64,000 nucleotides of DNA from UBA12202 sp049595035. GTDB lineage: Bacteria > Pseudomonadota > Alphaproteobacteria > Puniceispirillales > UBA1172. Each line of letters opens with the position of its first letter. The first letter of the stretch is position 1. Location: positions 4,203-68,202 of the forward strand of contig JBMYKD010000009.1 of the NCBI GenBank assembly GCA_049595035.1, in the 5' to 3' direction. Below are positions 18,297-27,473 of this stretch, one piece after another. The position numbers and the translations under genes are program-made. The notes beneath the pieces were generated by a model that did not search any database, was not told where the DNA came from, and saw only the letters and a list, made by a program, of their open reading frames with translations.

Positions 18297-20024
18297 TTAC
18301 ATTTCCTCAATGGCCTCAACGCCAAGAATAGCAAAACCGTTTCTGATAACAATACCTGTTGCATGAACAAGTTTTAATCTTGCCGCGGTGCGTTTGGGAT
18401 CATCAGTGATAAATCGTAAACTGGCATTATCCCGACCCTTATTCCACAAGCCATGAAAACTTGCCGCAAGCTCCATTAGATAAAATGCAATACGATGCGG
18501 CTCAAAGGCCTGTCCCGCCGCCTCTACCTGACGTGGATAGCTGGCAAGTTGACGAATTAAGGCGATTTCACTGGCATCTGTTAGCAATCCCAGATCAGCA
18601 TTGGTCAGGTCGATCTGCTTTGCTTCATCCTGGCGTAACACGGAACTAGCACGCGCATGGGCATATTGAACATAGAAAACCGGATTTTCACGGGATTGGG
18701 TTGTTACTTCAGCATAATCAAAATCCATGGTTTGATCTGCCCGTCGCGTAAGCATGATAAAACGTAAGATATCACGGCCAACCGCATCTAGCACATCAGA
18801 TAGAGTGACAAAAGTACCTGCCCGTTTTGACATTTTAACCTGTTGCCCACCATCCATCAATTTGACCAGCTGTACCAGTTGAATATTGAGGCTATCCTTC
18901 TTGCCGGTAAACGCCGAAACAGCAGATTTCATTCGTTTAACGTATCCACCATGATCAGCCCCCCAGATATTTATCAGCTTATCTGACCCGCGTTTGATCT
19001 TATCCAGATGATACGCAACATCAGAAGCAAAATACGTCCATGTGCCATCAGATTTTTTCACGGCGCGGTCAACATCATCACCAAAATCGGTTGACCGGAA
19101 AAGCATCTGTTCCCGCGGTTCCCAGTCTTCGGCCTGTTCGGCTTTTGGTTTTTCCAGCACGCCTTGATAAATGAGTCCTTTTTCCGCGAGCATATCTATT
19201 GCCGCATGAACCGCGCCATTTTCTACCAGTTCATATTCTGATGAAAAGCGGTCCATATGAATGCCAAGGCGATCAAGGTCTGCTTTAATGGATAGCATCA
19301 TATCATCAATCGCAAATTGACGGATTAGCGGTAACCACTTTTCTTCATCCATATGAAGCAGGCTGTCGTCATACAAAGACACCAGTTTTGCGGCGGTATC
19401 TTTAAGATATTCCCCCGGATACTGACCTTCGGTTACTTCTGCGGTTTTGTCGCCAAGTGCTTGTTTATATCGGGTAAATACTGACCGTGCCAATACATCA
19501 ACCTGATTGCCAGCATCATTGATATAATATTCTCTGGTAACATGATAACCGCATGTTTCCAGCAAGTTTGCCAGACTATCACCAACGATTGCTCCACGGG
19601 CGTGGGCGGCGTGTAAAGGCCCCGTTGGGTTAGCGGAAACATATTCAACATTTATATGTTCCCCTTTACCCAGCTGATTGGCCCCCCAGTTTGAGCCAGC
19701 GATTAGGATATCATCTATCCGATCCTGCCACATAGCAGGATTTAGCGTAAGGTTGATGAATCCGGGGCCTGCAATAGTAACGTCTTCCACCCCATCAAGG
19801 GCGGCAATATCCTTGACCAGAAGTCCAGCCAGATCACGCGGCGACATGCCAGCCAGCTTTGCCATAACCATGGCATAATTAGTTGATAGATCACCATGAC
19901 TGGGATCACGCGGCGGTTCACATGCGGCTGGTCTTGCTTCACCGGAAAGGGAAATCATACCATTTTGCACTAACTGGTCAGTGATCATGGTTATCTGCTG
20001 ACTGAAATGGGAAAAAATATTCAT
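18297..20024 (-). CDS. argS: Arginyl-tRNA synthetase
   Basis: ArgS charges tRNA-Arg. The 575 residues contain the class I HIGH-type motif in YVSANPTGPLHAAHARGA (HAAH form), the KMSK motif as VKMSKRAGTF, and the C-terminal DALR anticodon-binding domain (FYVQYAHARASSVLR onward). It is preceded by dgt, 21 nt away, and followed by the SPOR protein, the usual alphaproteobacterial order dgt-argS-SPOR. Confidence 0.97.
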   Translation of the reverse strand: MNIFSHFSQQITMITDQLVQNGMISLSGEARPAACEPPRDPSHGDLSTNYAMVMAKLAGMSPRDLAGLLVKDIAALDGVEDVTIAGPGFINLTLNPAMWQDRIDDILIAGSNWGANQLGKGEHINVEYVSANPTGPLHAAHARGAIVGDSLANLLETCGYHVTREYYINDAGNQVDVLARSVFTRYKQALGDKTAEVTEGQYPGEYLKDTAAKLVSLYDDSLLHMDEEKWLPLIRQFAIDDMMLSIKADLDRLGIHMDRFSSEYELVENGAVHAAIDMLAEKGLIYQGVLEKPKAEQAEDWEPREQMLFRSTDFGDDVDRAVKKSDGTWTYFASDVAYHLDKIKRGSDKLINIWGADHGGYVKRMKSAVSAFTGKKDSLNIQLVQLVKLMDGGQQVKMSKRAGTFVTLSDVLDAVGRDILRFIMLTRRADQTMDFDYAEVTTQSRENPVFYVQYAHARASSVLRQDEAKQIDLTNADLGLLTDASEIALIRQLASYPRQVEAAGQAFEPHRIAFYLMELAASFHGLWNKGRDNASLRFITDDPKRTAARLKLVHATGIVIRNGFAILGVEAIEEM

Positions 20025-20045
20025 TAAACAGTTCTCGGTAAAAAG

Positions 20046-21221
20046 TTATCTTAAAATTGGCCCGGGTGAAAACAGACGTTCATGTTCCATAACGGCAAAG
20101 CGATCCGTCATACTGGCGATATAGTCTGCAATATGTCTGGCTTTTGCGTTGATGTCTATCGTATTCAAATGTTGCTGGTCAAGATATTGCCAATCATCGG
20201 GTAATGTATTTGTTTCTTCCATGAATAGGGCAAACATTTCCCTGATCACGCGCTTGGCTTTACTTGTCATGCGATTTACTTTGTAATGACGCCAGACATG
20301 CTGGAATAAAAACGCCCGCAATTGCGATAAATCATTACCCATATCTGGTGAAAAACTGGCGATCTGGTGATCAGCTTTGCGGATATCTTCAACATGTTGC
20401 GGGTTGAGTTCTACAAGTCGTTTCGTTGTTTCAGTCAATAAATCATTAACAGCTAATTTGATTAGATTTCTGGTCAATTCATGAACTAGTCGTGATGTTT
20501 TCAGACTGCCATAATCATGTTTCAATTGTTTGATTACCCCACCGGCTAATGGTAAATCCAGCATTTTATCCGGGTCTAGGAGCCCTGCCCGTATTCCATC
20601 ATCACAATCATGTGCCAGATAGGCGATATCATCAGCGATATTTGCAATCTGGGCTTCTAGTGAGGGGTAACTATCAAGACCAAAACGCATATCCTGATCA
20701 AGAGCTGAAATGGTGGGACGACAATTATTACTGATAGGGCCGTTATGTTTGATAACACCTTCTATGGTTTCCCATGTCAGATCAAGTCCATCAAACCCTG
20801 CATAACATTGCTCAAGCATGGTAATGACCCGGATAGTTTGTTCATTATGATCAAAACCACCATAATCCTGCATCATCTGATCAAGAGCGGTTTCACCAGC
20901 ATGACCAAATGGCGTGTGGCCAAGATCATGTGCGAGTGCAATAGCTTCTGCTAAATCTTCATCTAACCGAAGTTGACGGCATATTGTTCTGGCAATTTGC
21001 GATACTTCCAGAGAATGCGTAAGGCGCGTGCGGAAATAATCCCCTTCGTGATAGATGAAAACCTGTGTTTTGTATTTCATCTTACGAAAGGCGGAAGAAT
21101 GAATAATCCGGTCGCGGTCACGCTGGAAAACAGATCGCATGTGATCATGGCTAGTTGTTCTGGTAATATGACGCCCCCGGCTTTCGCTTGCCTGTGAGGC
21201 ATAAACAGCAAGTTGTGTCAT
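20046..21221 (-). CDS. dgt: Deoxyguanosinetriphosphate triphosphohydrolase-like protein
   Basis: This HD-superfamily enzyme hydrolyses dNTPs to nucleosides and triphosphate, limiting dNTP pools. HD ligands are visible in TRLTHSLEVSQIARTI and ALAHDLGHTPFGHAGE, with QIANIADDIAYLAHDCDDG supplying the last Asp. I start it at the ATG at 21221 (MTQLAVYASQASESRGR), giving 391 residues; 13 extra codons are open upstream but match the family less well. It is divergent from erpA, separated by about 170 bp, and leads into argS. Confidence 0.93.
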   Translation of the reverse strand: MTQLAVYASQASESRGRHITRTTSHDHMRSVFQRDRDRIIHSSAFRKMKYKTQVFIYHEGDYFRTRLTHSLEVSQIARTICRQLRLDEDLAEAIALAHDLGHTPFGHAGETALDQMMQDYGGFDHNEQTIRVITMLEQCYAGFDGLDLTWETIEGVIKHNGPISNNCRPTISALDQDMRFGLDSYPSLEAQIANIADDIAYLAHDCDDGIRAGLLDPDKMLDLPLAGGVIKQLKHDYGSLKTSRLVHELTRNLIKLAVNDLLTETTKRLVELNPQHVEDIRKADHQIASFSPDMGNDLSQLRAFLFQHVWRHYKVNRMTSKAKRVIREMFALFMEETNTLPDDWQYLDQQHLNTIDINAKARHIADYIASMTDRFAVMEHERLFSPGPILR

Positions 21222-21390
21222 AATGGAAATTAGCCTTTTATGAGAGGATATTATTGTCAAATCGAAACATAACGCGGTTAAGATATTGAAGCAATGCTGG
21301 AAACGGGTAAAAACATAAGATCAAGCAATTCACCGAACTCACTTGATGGCAACAAGGAAGATGATTATATTCATATCAGAGGGATGAATC

Positions 21391-21750
21391 ATGAATGATC
21401 ACAGCAAGAATATGATGACGTTTTCTGTTAGCGATCAGGCCGCTGATCGTATAGCCAAAATCATGGAAACGGAACATGGAACATATTTCCGGATTTCTGT
21501 TCTCGGTGGTGGATGTTCCGGATTTCAATATAAGTTCAGCATTGATGATGAAAAAACCGATGACGATGTTGTATTGAATAACGCTACCTCAACAGGAGTT
21601 AATGTCATTACTCTCATTGATAGCATGTCACTTGAACTGATTTCAGGTGGCCAGCTTGATTTCGTTAATGAACTTGCTGGTCAGTATTTTCAGGTTGTGA
21701 ATCCCAATGCAACCGCTGCATGTGGATGTGGTACGTCTTTTGCGCTCTGA
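21391..21750 (+). CDS. erpA: ErpA-type iron-sulfur cluster insertion protein
   Basis: A-type Fe-S carrier protein that delivers clusters to apo-enzymes. The 119 residues carry the three conserved cysteines in LGGGCSGFQYKFS and, at the C-terminus, CGCGTSFAL. A strong ribosome site (GAGGG) lies 7 nt before the ATG. It overlaps the exonuclease III gene by 44 nt in another frame, an arrangement (erpA-xth, divergent from dgt) common in alphaproteobacteria. Confidence 0.93.
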   Translation: MNDHSKNMMTFSVSDQAADRIAKIMETEHGTYFRISVLGGGCSGFQYKFSIDDEKTDDDVVLNNATSTGVNVITLIDSMSLELISGGQLDFVNELAGQYFQVVNPNATAACGCGTSFAL

Positions 21751-22570
21751 TCCCTTTACTGTTGCAACATGGAATGTAAATTCCATCAAAGTCCGTGCTG
21801 AAGCGGTGCTGGACTGGTTGAAACAGGGGCAATGCGATATCCTGCTGATGCAGGAACTCAAATCCATTGATGAAAACTTCCCTATTGAGGCATTTCGCGA
21901 CGCCGGATATGAGGTACATGTCCATGGCCAGAAAACCTATAATGGTGTCGCCATTGCGTCAAAGGTTCCTCTTACTCTACGGCGGAAAGGCTTGCCTCCT
22001 CTTGCGGATGATGACGATGACAGTGATCCACAAGCACGCTATATAGAAGTGGAATATGAGCAATTTATTATTGGATGCCTGTATCTGCCAAATGGTAATC
22101 CGGTGATGGTTGATGGCGATCTGTCAGAAAAGTTTCGCTATAAACTGAATTGGATGGATAGACTCAATCAGCATGCGGCATCATTGAATACGTTAAACCG
22201 GCCGGTCATTCTTGCTGGTGATTATAATATCATTCCCGACACCAGAGACTGTTATGATATTAACGCATGGCAAGGTGATGCGCTACATCACCCAGATTCC
22301 CTTAAAAAATGGCGGCAATTATCATATAGTGGTTATATGGATGCATGGCGCGGCCTGCACCCTACAATCGAAGCATATAGTTTCTGGGATTATCAGGGTG
22401 GCGCTTGGCAAAAAGACCACGGTATCCGCATTGATCACTTTATGCTGAATGCAGAAGCCGCGGATTGTCTTTTAGATTCGCATATAGATAAAACCCCTAG
22501 GGGTAAAGACCGCGCCAGCGATCATACCCCTGTTTTATGTCAATTTACCCATCATATTCCACGCGTCTAG
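21707..22570 (+). CDS. xth: Exodeoxyribonuclease III
   Basis: AP endonuclease and 3'-exonuclease of base excision repair. Typical motifs are present: ATWNVNSIKVRAE at the start, LLMQELKSID (metal-binding Glu), LAGDYNIIP (Asp/Asn active site) and the C-terminal SDHTPVLCQF with the catalytic His. The ATG at 21707 lies within erpA and adds about 18 residues before the normal first strand. A later start (GTG at 21722 or TTG at 21740) is possible, so the first residues are uncertain. It converges on ilvD with a 4-nt overlap of stops. Confidence 0.93.
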   Translation: MQPLHVDVVRLLRSDPFTVATWNVNSIKVRAEAVLDWLKQGQCDILLMQELKSIDENFPIEAFRDAGYEVHVHGQKTYNGVAIASKVPLTLRRKGLPPLADDDDDSDPQARYIEVEYEQFIIGCLYLPNGNPVMVDGDLSEKFRYKLNWMDRLNQHAASLNTLNRPVILAGDYNIIPDTRDCYDINAWQGDALHHPDSLKKWRQLSYSGYMDAWRGLHPTIEAYSFWDYQGGAWQKDHGIRIDHFMLNAEAADCLLDSHIDKTPRGKDRASDHTPVLCQFTHHIPRV

Positions 22571-24291
22571 ATATCAGCATAGATATGTGTTTCAGCCTTA
22601 CCACCCGGATGGGTTAACGCACCTTTTTCAGCTGATCCTACGGTTTGTGCATATTTCCACAATGTTCCGGATTGATAATCTGTTTCCCGTGGTTTCCATT
22701 GCTGGCGACGCTTTGCTAGTTCTTCGTCTGACAGATCAACCGTAATCGACCCATTTTCTGCATCAATGGTAATAACATCACCATCTTCCAGCAAACCGAT
22801 AGGCCCGCCAACAGCGGCTTCAGGGCCGACATGCCCAATGCAGAACCCTCTGGTAGCACCAGAAAACCGGCCATCAGTAATCAAGGCGACTTTATCACCC
22901 ATACCCTGCCCATAAATAGCGGCAGTCGTTGCCAGCATTTCACGCATGCCGGGGCCACCCTTGGGGCCTTCATAACGGATAACCAGAACTTCACCTTCTT
23001 TATAGTCACGACGCTCGACGGCGGCAAAAGCATCTTCTTCGCAATCAAAGCATCTCGCTGTTCCTGTAAAGACCAGATTTGTCATGCCGGCCACTTTCAC
23101 AATGGCACCTTCAGGAGCAAGATTACCCCGCAAGCCGACAACGCCGCCGGTTGGTGATAAAGGCGCACTAACTGGCCGGATAACATCCTGATCAGTAGGG
23201 AATGATACATTGGCCAGATTTTCTTCCATTGTTTTGCCTGTCACGGTCAGACAATCACCATGAATAAATCCACCTTCGAACAAAGTTTTTAGTAGAACCG
23301 GAACACCGCCTATTTCATACATATCTTTGGCAACGTAACGCCCCCCCGGTTTCAAATCGGCAACATATGGCGTGCGCTTAAAAATTTCAGCCACATCATG
23401 CAAATCAAAATCAATTCCGCATTCTGCAGCAAGAGCAGGTAAATGCAGGCCAGCATTTGTTGACCCACCTGAAGCGGCAACAATAGTAGCGGCATTTTCA
23501 AATGCTTTTCTTGTCAGGATATCGCGTGGCCGCAAATTGGATTTAAGCATGTCCATTACATGACGGCCAGAATGATAGGCATATTCATCACGGCTTTCAT
23601 AAGGGGCAGGTGCGCCAGCTGACCCCGGAATAGCCAGACCAATTGCTTCAGACACGCAAGCCATCGTATTAGCGGTAAACTGCCCCCCGCATGACCCCGC
23701 GCTCGGACATGCTACACATTCCAGTTCAAACAGGTCTTCATCAGACATATTGCCAGCGGCATATGCCCCCACCGCTTCAAACACATCCTGAACGGTGACA
23801 TCCTTATCTTTAAAACGACCGGGGAGAATTGACCCGCCATACATGAAAACTGACGGTACATTCAGTCTTGCCATAGCCATCATTACTCCGGGCAGAGATT
23901 TATCACATCCTGCCAGACCAACAATGGCATCATAACAATGGCCACGCACGGTAAGTTCAATCGAATCTGCAATCACTTCGCGGCTTACCAATGACGATTT
24001 CATACCCTGATGCCCCATGGCAATACCGTCTGTTACGGTAATGGTAGTAAACTCGCGCGGGGTACCAGCATGATCGGCAACCCCTTTCTTAGCGGCTTGC
24101 GCCTGTCTGCTTAGGGCAATATTACATGGTGCCGCTTCGTTCCATGTCGAAACAACACCAACCAGTGGCTGATTGATTTCTTCTTCTGTCATGCCCATCG
24201 CATAATAATATGACCGATGTGGTGCCCGTTCTGGCCCTACGCTAACATGGCGGCTGGGCAGGTTAGATTTATCCCATGACTGTGATGACAT
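22567..24291 (-). CDS. ilvD: Dihydroxy-acid dehydratase
   Basis: IlvD makes 2-oxoisovalerate and 2-oxo-3-methylvalerate in valine and isoleucine synthesis. The 574 residues show the Fe-S cysteines in GLAGCDKSLPGVMMAMARL and CVACPSAGSCGGQFTANTMAC, and the C-terminal active-site block DGRFSGATRGFCIGHVGPEAA. It converges on xth and follows valS by 14 nt, so valS and ilvD may share a transcript. Confidence 0.96.
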   Translation of the reverse strand: MSSQSWDKSNLPSRHVSVGPERAPHRSYYYAMGMTEEEINQPLVGVVSTWNEAAPCNIALSRQAQAAKKGVADHAGTPREFTTITVTDGIAMGHQGMKSSLVSREVIADSIELTVRGHCYDAIVGLAGCDKSLPGVMMAMARLNVPSVFMYGGSILPGRFKDKDVTVQDVFEAVGAYAAGNMSDEDLFELECVACPSAGSCGGQFTANTMACVSEAIGLAIPGSAGAPAPYESRDEYAYHSGRHVMDMLKSNLRPRDILTRKAFENAATIVAASGGSTNAGLHLPALAAECGIDFDLHDVAEIFKRTPYVADLKPGGRYVAKDMYEIGGVPVLLKTLFEGGFIHGDCLTVTGKTMEENLANVSFPTDQDVIRPVSAPLSPTGGVVGLRGNLAPEGAIVKVAGMTNLVFTGTARCFDCEEDAFAAVERRDYKEGEVLVIRYEGPKGGPGMREMLATTAAIYGQGMGDKVALITDGRFSGATRGFCIGHVGPEAAVGGPIGLLEDGDVITIDAENGSITVDLSDEELAKRRQQWKPRETDYQSGTLWKYAQTVGSAEKGALTHPGGKAETHIYADI

Positions 24292-24305
24292 TGTTGATCT
24301 CCTGT

Positions 24306-26939
24306 CTATTGTAAACGCTTAATAGCGATATCTAATTTGTTGCGCTGTTCGAGTTCTGCGTCAAGCCTACGTTTGTTTTCTTCAATAACATCAGCCGGTG
24401 CCTTGCTGACAAAACCGGGGTTATTCAGTTTTGATTCCAGTTTTTTAACCTCTGCTTCGGTTGCCTTTAAGGCATCTGACAGGCGTTTTCTTTCCGCATC
24501 AAAATCAAGCACCCCTGCCAATGGAATGGCAATTTCAACCCCATTGACAACAGCCTGCGCGGATTGCGGCGGCATATCTTGTTCAAACCGGATATCATTT
24601 AATCGTGCCAATCGTAAGATCGATTCACGATGATCAATCACCCAGTCCTTATTCAGGGCTTCACTCAATAACAAAACCAGATCGGGTTTAGCAGATACTG
24701 GAATATTCATTTCATTTCGCAAAGACCTGATCGTGCCGATAATATCAAAGATAAACCCAATCTGCTCACCAGCATTGGCAAAATCAGCCGTATCACGTTC
24801 TGGCCATGGTGATGATATTAACATATCTTCACCATCAAAAATCTCTTTCCATAGCTCTTCTGTAATAAATGGCATAATAGGATGAAGCATGGTAATTGCC
24901 TCAGCCATGACGGTGGTGGCCACTTTAGTGTATTCATCACTTGTTGCGTTACCATGTCCAAGCACCGGTTTAATCCATTCCAGATACCAGTCACAAAATT
25001 GATGCCAGATAAAATGATAGATCGTATCCGCGGCATCATTGAAACGGTATTCCGTGATGGCGGTTTTCATATGTTCACTTGTTCGATTGAGTTCAAATAA
25101 AATCCACTGATTAATGGGATCACTAACCGTTATATCATCAAGTCCCGGTTTTCCTGTCGCCTGATTCATTTCAAGGAAACGGCAGGCGTTCCAGATTTTA
25201 GTGGCAAAATTGCGATATCCTTCAATCCGGCTTTCAGCCAGTTTAATGTCCCTGCCCTGCGCGGCCAAAGCCGTAAGGGTAAAACGCAACGCATCGGCAC
25301 CATATTTTTCTGAAATATCCAACGGATCCATAACATTACCCTTGGATTTTGACATTTTCTGGCCTTTTTCATCCCGCACCAGTGCATGAATATAAACATC
25401 TCTAAACGGGACTTCTCCATCCATGAAATGCATGCTCATCATCATCATTCGGGCAACCCAGAAAAAGATAATATCAAATCCGGTCACCAGAACATCACCC
25501 GGATAATATCTTTTCAGATGATCCGTTTCTTCTGGCCAGCCAAGAGTGGAAAAAGGCCATAAACCACTTGAAAACCATGTATCAAGAACATCTTCGTCCT
25601 GCCGCAATGATACGTCTTTGCCGTAATGGTCTTTAGCGGCAGCCAGTGCTGATTGTTCGTCCATAGCAACAAAAGGCGTATCATCAGGGCCATACCAAGC
25701 GGGGATACGGTGCCCCCACCATAATTGCCGTGATACGCACCATGGTTGAATATTACGCATCCATTCAAAATAGGTTTTTTCCCAGCGCTTGGGTACAAAT
25801 CGGGTGCGGCCGTCTTCAACCGCTTTAATAGCCGGCTTAGCAAGTGTTTTGGCATCAACATACCATTGATCCATCAACCATGGTTCTAGTGGCACCCCTG
25901 ATCTGTCACCATGTGGAACGGTATGAATCGTTGGTTCAATATGTTCTAACAGCCCTTCTGCTTCGAGTTGTGCTATCAGTTTTTTCCGAGCGTCAAAACG
26001 ATCCATCCCCTGATAAGCATCGGGAACAACCGCATTCATCCGGCCTTCGGCATCCATGACATTGATCATATCCAGATTATGCCTGCGGCCAACTTCAAAA
26101 TCATTAAAATCATGGGCAGGCGTGATCTTAACCGCTCCTGATCCTTTTTCCATATCGGCATATTCATCAGCAACAATTGGTATCCGCCGCCCCATAAGAG
26201 GCAGAATGATATATGTGCCAATCAAATCCTGATAACGTTCATCATCAGGGTGAACCGCAACTGCCGTATCACCAAACATGGTTTCTGGGCGGGTAGTTGC
26301 AACAACAAGATGCCTATCGCTGTTTTCGACAGGATAACGAATATGCCAGTAATGGCCATTGACATCACGTTGTTCGACTTCCAGATCAGAAATAGCGGTC
26401 TGTAATTTTGGATCCCAGTTAACAAGTCTTTTGTCACGATATATCAATCCTTGCTGGTGCATCTGGACAAATACCAATCGCACCGCTTTGGATAATCCAT
26501 CGTCCAGAGTAAATCGATTTCTTGCCCAGTCAGGCGAAGCCCCTAAGGATTGAAGTTGTCGGGAAATAGTACCACCAGATTCATCAACCCATTTCCAGAC
26601 TTCATCAACAAACTTGTCACGTCCCAGATCACGGCGTTTTACGCCTTCTGCATCTAGTTTTCGTTCCACCACCATCTGGGTTGCGATACCAGCATGGTCA
26701 GTGCCCGGTTGCCAGAGCGCATCCCGCCCAATCATACGATGATAACGGATCAATATATCTTGCAGAGTAAATGTTAGCGCATGTCCAATATGTAATGAAC
26801 CCGTCACATTTGGCGGGGGCATCATAATCGTATATGGCAATTCAGGGCTGTCCGGGGAACTGGCAAAGGCATTACTGTCAACCCAGGCTTTATACCAGCG
26901 CGTTTCAAATTGTTTTGGATTATATATTTTATCAAGCAT
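24306..26939 (-). CDS. valS: Valyl-tRNA synthetase
   Basis: ValS charges tRNA-Val and edits misactivated threonine. The 877 residues contain PPPNVTGSLHIGHA (HIGH), the editing-domain ATTRPETMFGDTAVAVHP, and KMSKSKGN, with a C-terminal coiled coil (residues about 810-877, LDFDAERKRLSDALKATEAEVKKLESKL). It lies downstream of the PopZ-like gene and before ilvD; valS next to DUF2497 is a typical alphaproteobacterial linkage. Confidence 0.97.
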   Translation of the reverse strand: MLDKIYNPKQFETRWYKAWVDSNAFASSPDSPELPYTIMMPPPNVTGSLHIGHALTFTLQDILIRYHRMIGRDALWQPGTDHAGIATQMVVERKLDAEGVKRRDLGRDKFVDEVWKWVDESGGTISRQLQSLGASPDWARNRFTLDDGLSKAVRLVFVQMHQQGLIYRDKRLVNWDPKLQTAISDLEVEQRDVNGHYWHIRYPVENSDRHLVVATTRPETMFGDTAVAVHPDDERYQDLIGTYIILPLMGRRIPIVADEYADMEKGSGAVKITPAHDFNDFEVGRRHNLDMINVMDAEGRMNAVVPDAYQGMDRFDARKKLIAQLEAEGLLEHIEPTIHTVPHGDRSGVPLEPWLMDQWYVDAKTLAKPAIKAVEDGRTRFVPKRWEKTYFEWMRNIQPWCVSRQLWWGHRIPAWYGPDDTPFVAMDEQSALAAAKDHYGKDVSLRQDEDVLDTWFSSGLWPFSTLGWPEETDHLKRYYPGDVLVTGFDIIFFWVARMMMMSMHFMDGEVPFRDVYIHALVRDEKGQKMSKSKGNVMDPLDISEKYGADALRFTLTALAAQGRDIKLAESRIEGYRNFATKIWNACRFLEMNQATGKPGLDDITVSDPINQWILFELNRTSEHMKTAITEYRFNDAADTIYHFIWHQFCDWYLEWIKPVLGHGNATSDEYTKVATTVMAEAITMLHPIMPFITEELWKEIFDGEDMLISSPWPERDTADFANAGEQIGFIFDIIGTIRSLRNEMNIPVSAKPDLVLLLSEALNKDWVIDHRESILRLARLNDIRFEQDMPPQSAQAVVNGVEIAIPLAGVLDFDAERKRLSDALKATEAEVKKLESKLNNPGFVSKAPADVIEENKRRLDAELEQRNKLDIAIKRLQ

Positions 26940-27061
26940 GTCAGAAAATGTTATATGGTTTCACACAATGCTTTTTAGACATTTACGCACTATATCACAA
27001 GCCTTATGACAAAAGAGTTTATAGTAGCCAGAAACATCTTTAACGATTTATTCAGTCTGGA

Positions 27062-27081
27062 AAGGATTATGTCGAATCCTT
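27062..27081. other. Hairpin directly downstream of the PopZ-like stop codon
   Basis: AAGGATT-ATGTCG-AATCCTT is a perfect 7-bp stem with a 6-nt loop, immediately 3' of the PopZ-like stop codon (27083). On the minus transcript it is not followed by a U-run, so it is not a convincing intrinsic terminator. It may protect the mRNA end or separate this gene from valS. Confidence 0.3.
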
Positions 27082-27082
27082 A

Positions 27083-27469
27083 TCATTGTTTTTTTAATGC
27101 TTTAGAAGTAGTAATGGGTTTTTCTAATTGCGCTGAAACGGTTTCGGAAAATACCTGCGGCAATCTGTTTCTGATCCAGTCTTCCAGTTCCTTTGTGATG
27201 ACCGCTTCAACCGAAGACTGAATATTCTGGCTAAATAAAACGGCCATATCATCTGATTTCTGTTCAGCAGGCTTAGGTATATTATCAATAAGCCGGATAA
27301 CTTCATTAAGAATCAGAACCGCTTTGTCTTCTGGTAGGGCTGACAGTTTTGCTTCAAGCATTTCAAAAGCATCTTTAAGCGGATTATTCGTCTTTTGTCC
27401 TTTTGAAACCACTTCATGTAAATCAAGAATAGCTGACGTTTTATCCGTTTTTTTCGGATGTGACGCCAT
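27083..27469 (-). CDS. PopZ/DUF2497-type polar organising protein
   Basis: This 128-residue acidic protein ends with a predicted helical region, ELEDWIRNRLPQVFSETVSAQLEK. It resembles the conserved C-terminal oligomerisation motif of DUF2497/PopZ proteins (a 'W...LP.iv...v..eie' pattern). PopZ forms polar condensates that anchor chromosome partition proteins. The identification also rests on position between tolC and valS, where DUF2497 genes commonly lie in alphaproteobacteria. The start at 27469 (MASHPKKTDK) lies just 5 nt before the tolC stop region (27474), so it sits close to or overlaps tolC. Sequence similarity outside the C-terminus is weak. Confidence 0.65.
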   Translation of the reverse strand: MASHPKKTDKTSAILDLHEVVSKGQKTNNPLKDAFEMLEAKLSALPEDKAVLILNEVIRLIDNIPKPAEQKSDDMAVLFSQNIQSSVEAVITKELEDWIRNRLPQVFSETVSAQLEKPITTSKALKKQ

Positions 27470-27473
27470 GTGT

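Noticed and set aside
21643..21925. Minus-strand open frames opposite erpA and xth
   Set aside because: They overlap two well-supported + strand genes and lack any recognisable motif.
27006..27221. + strand open frame between valS and the PopZ-like gene
   Set aside because: It overlaps the minus-strand PopZ-like gene and has no ribosome site or motif; it is best read as chance.
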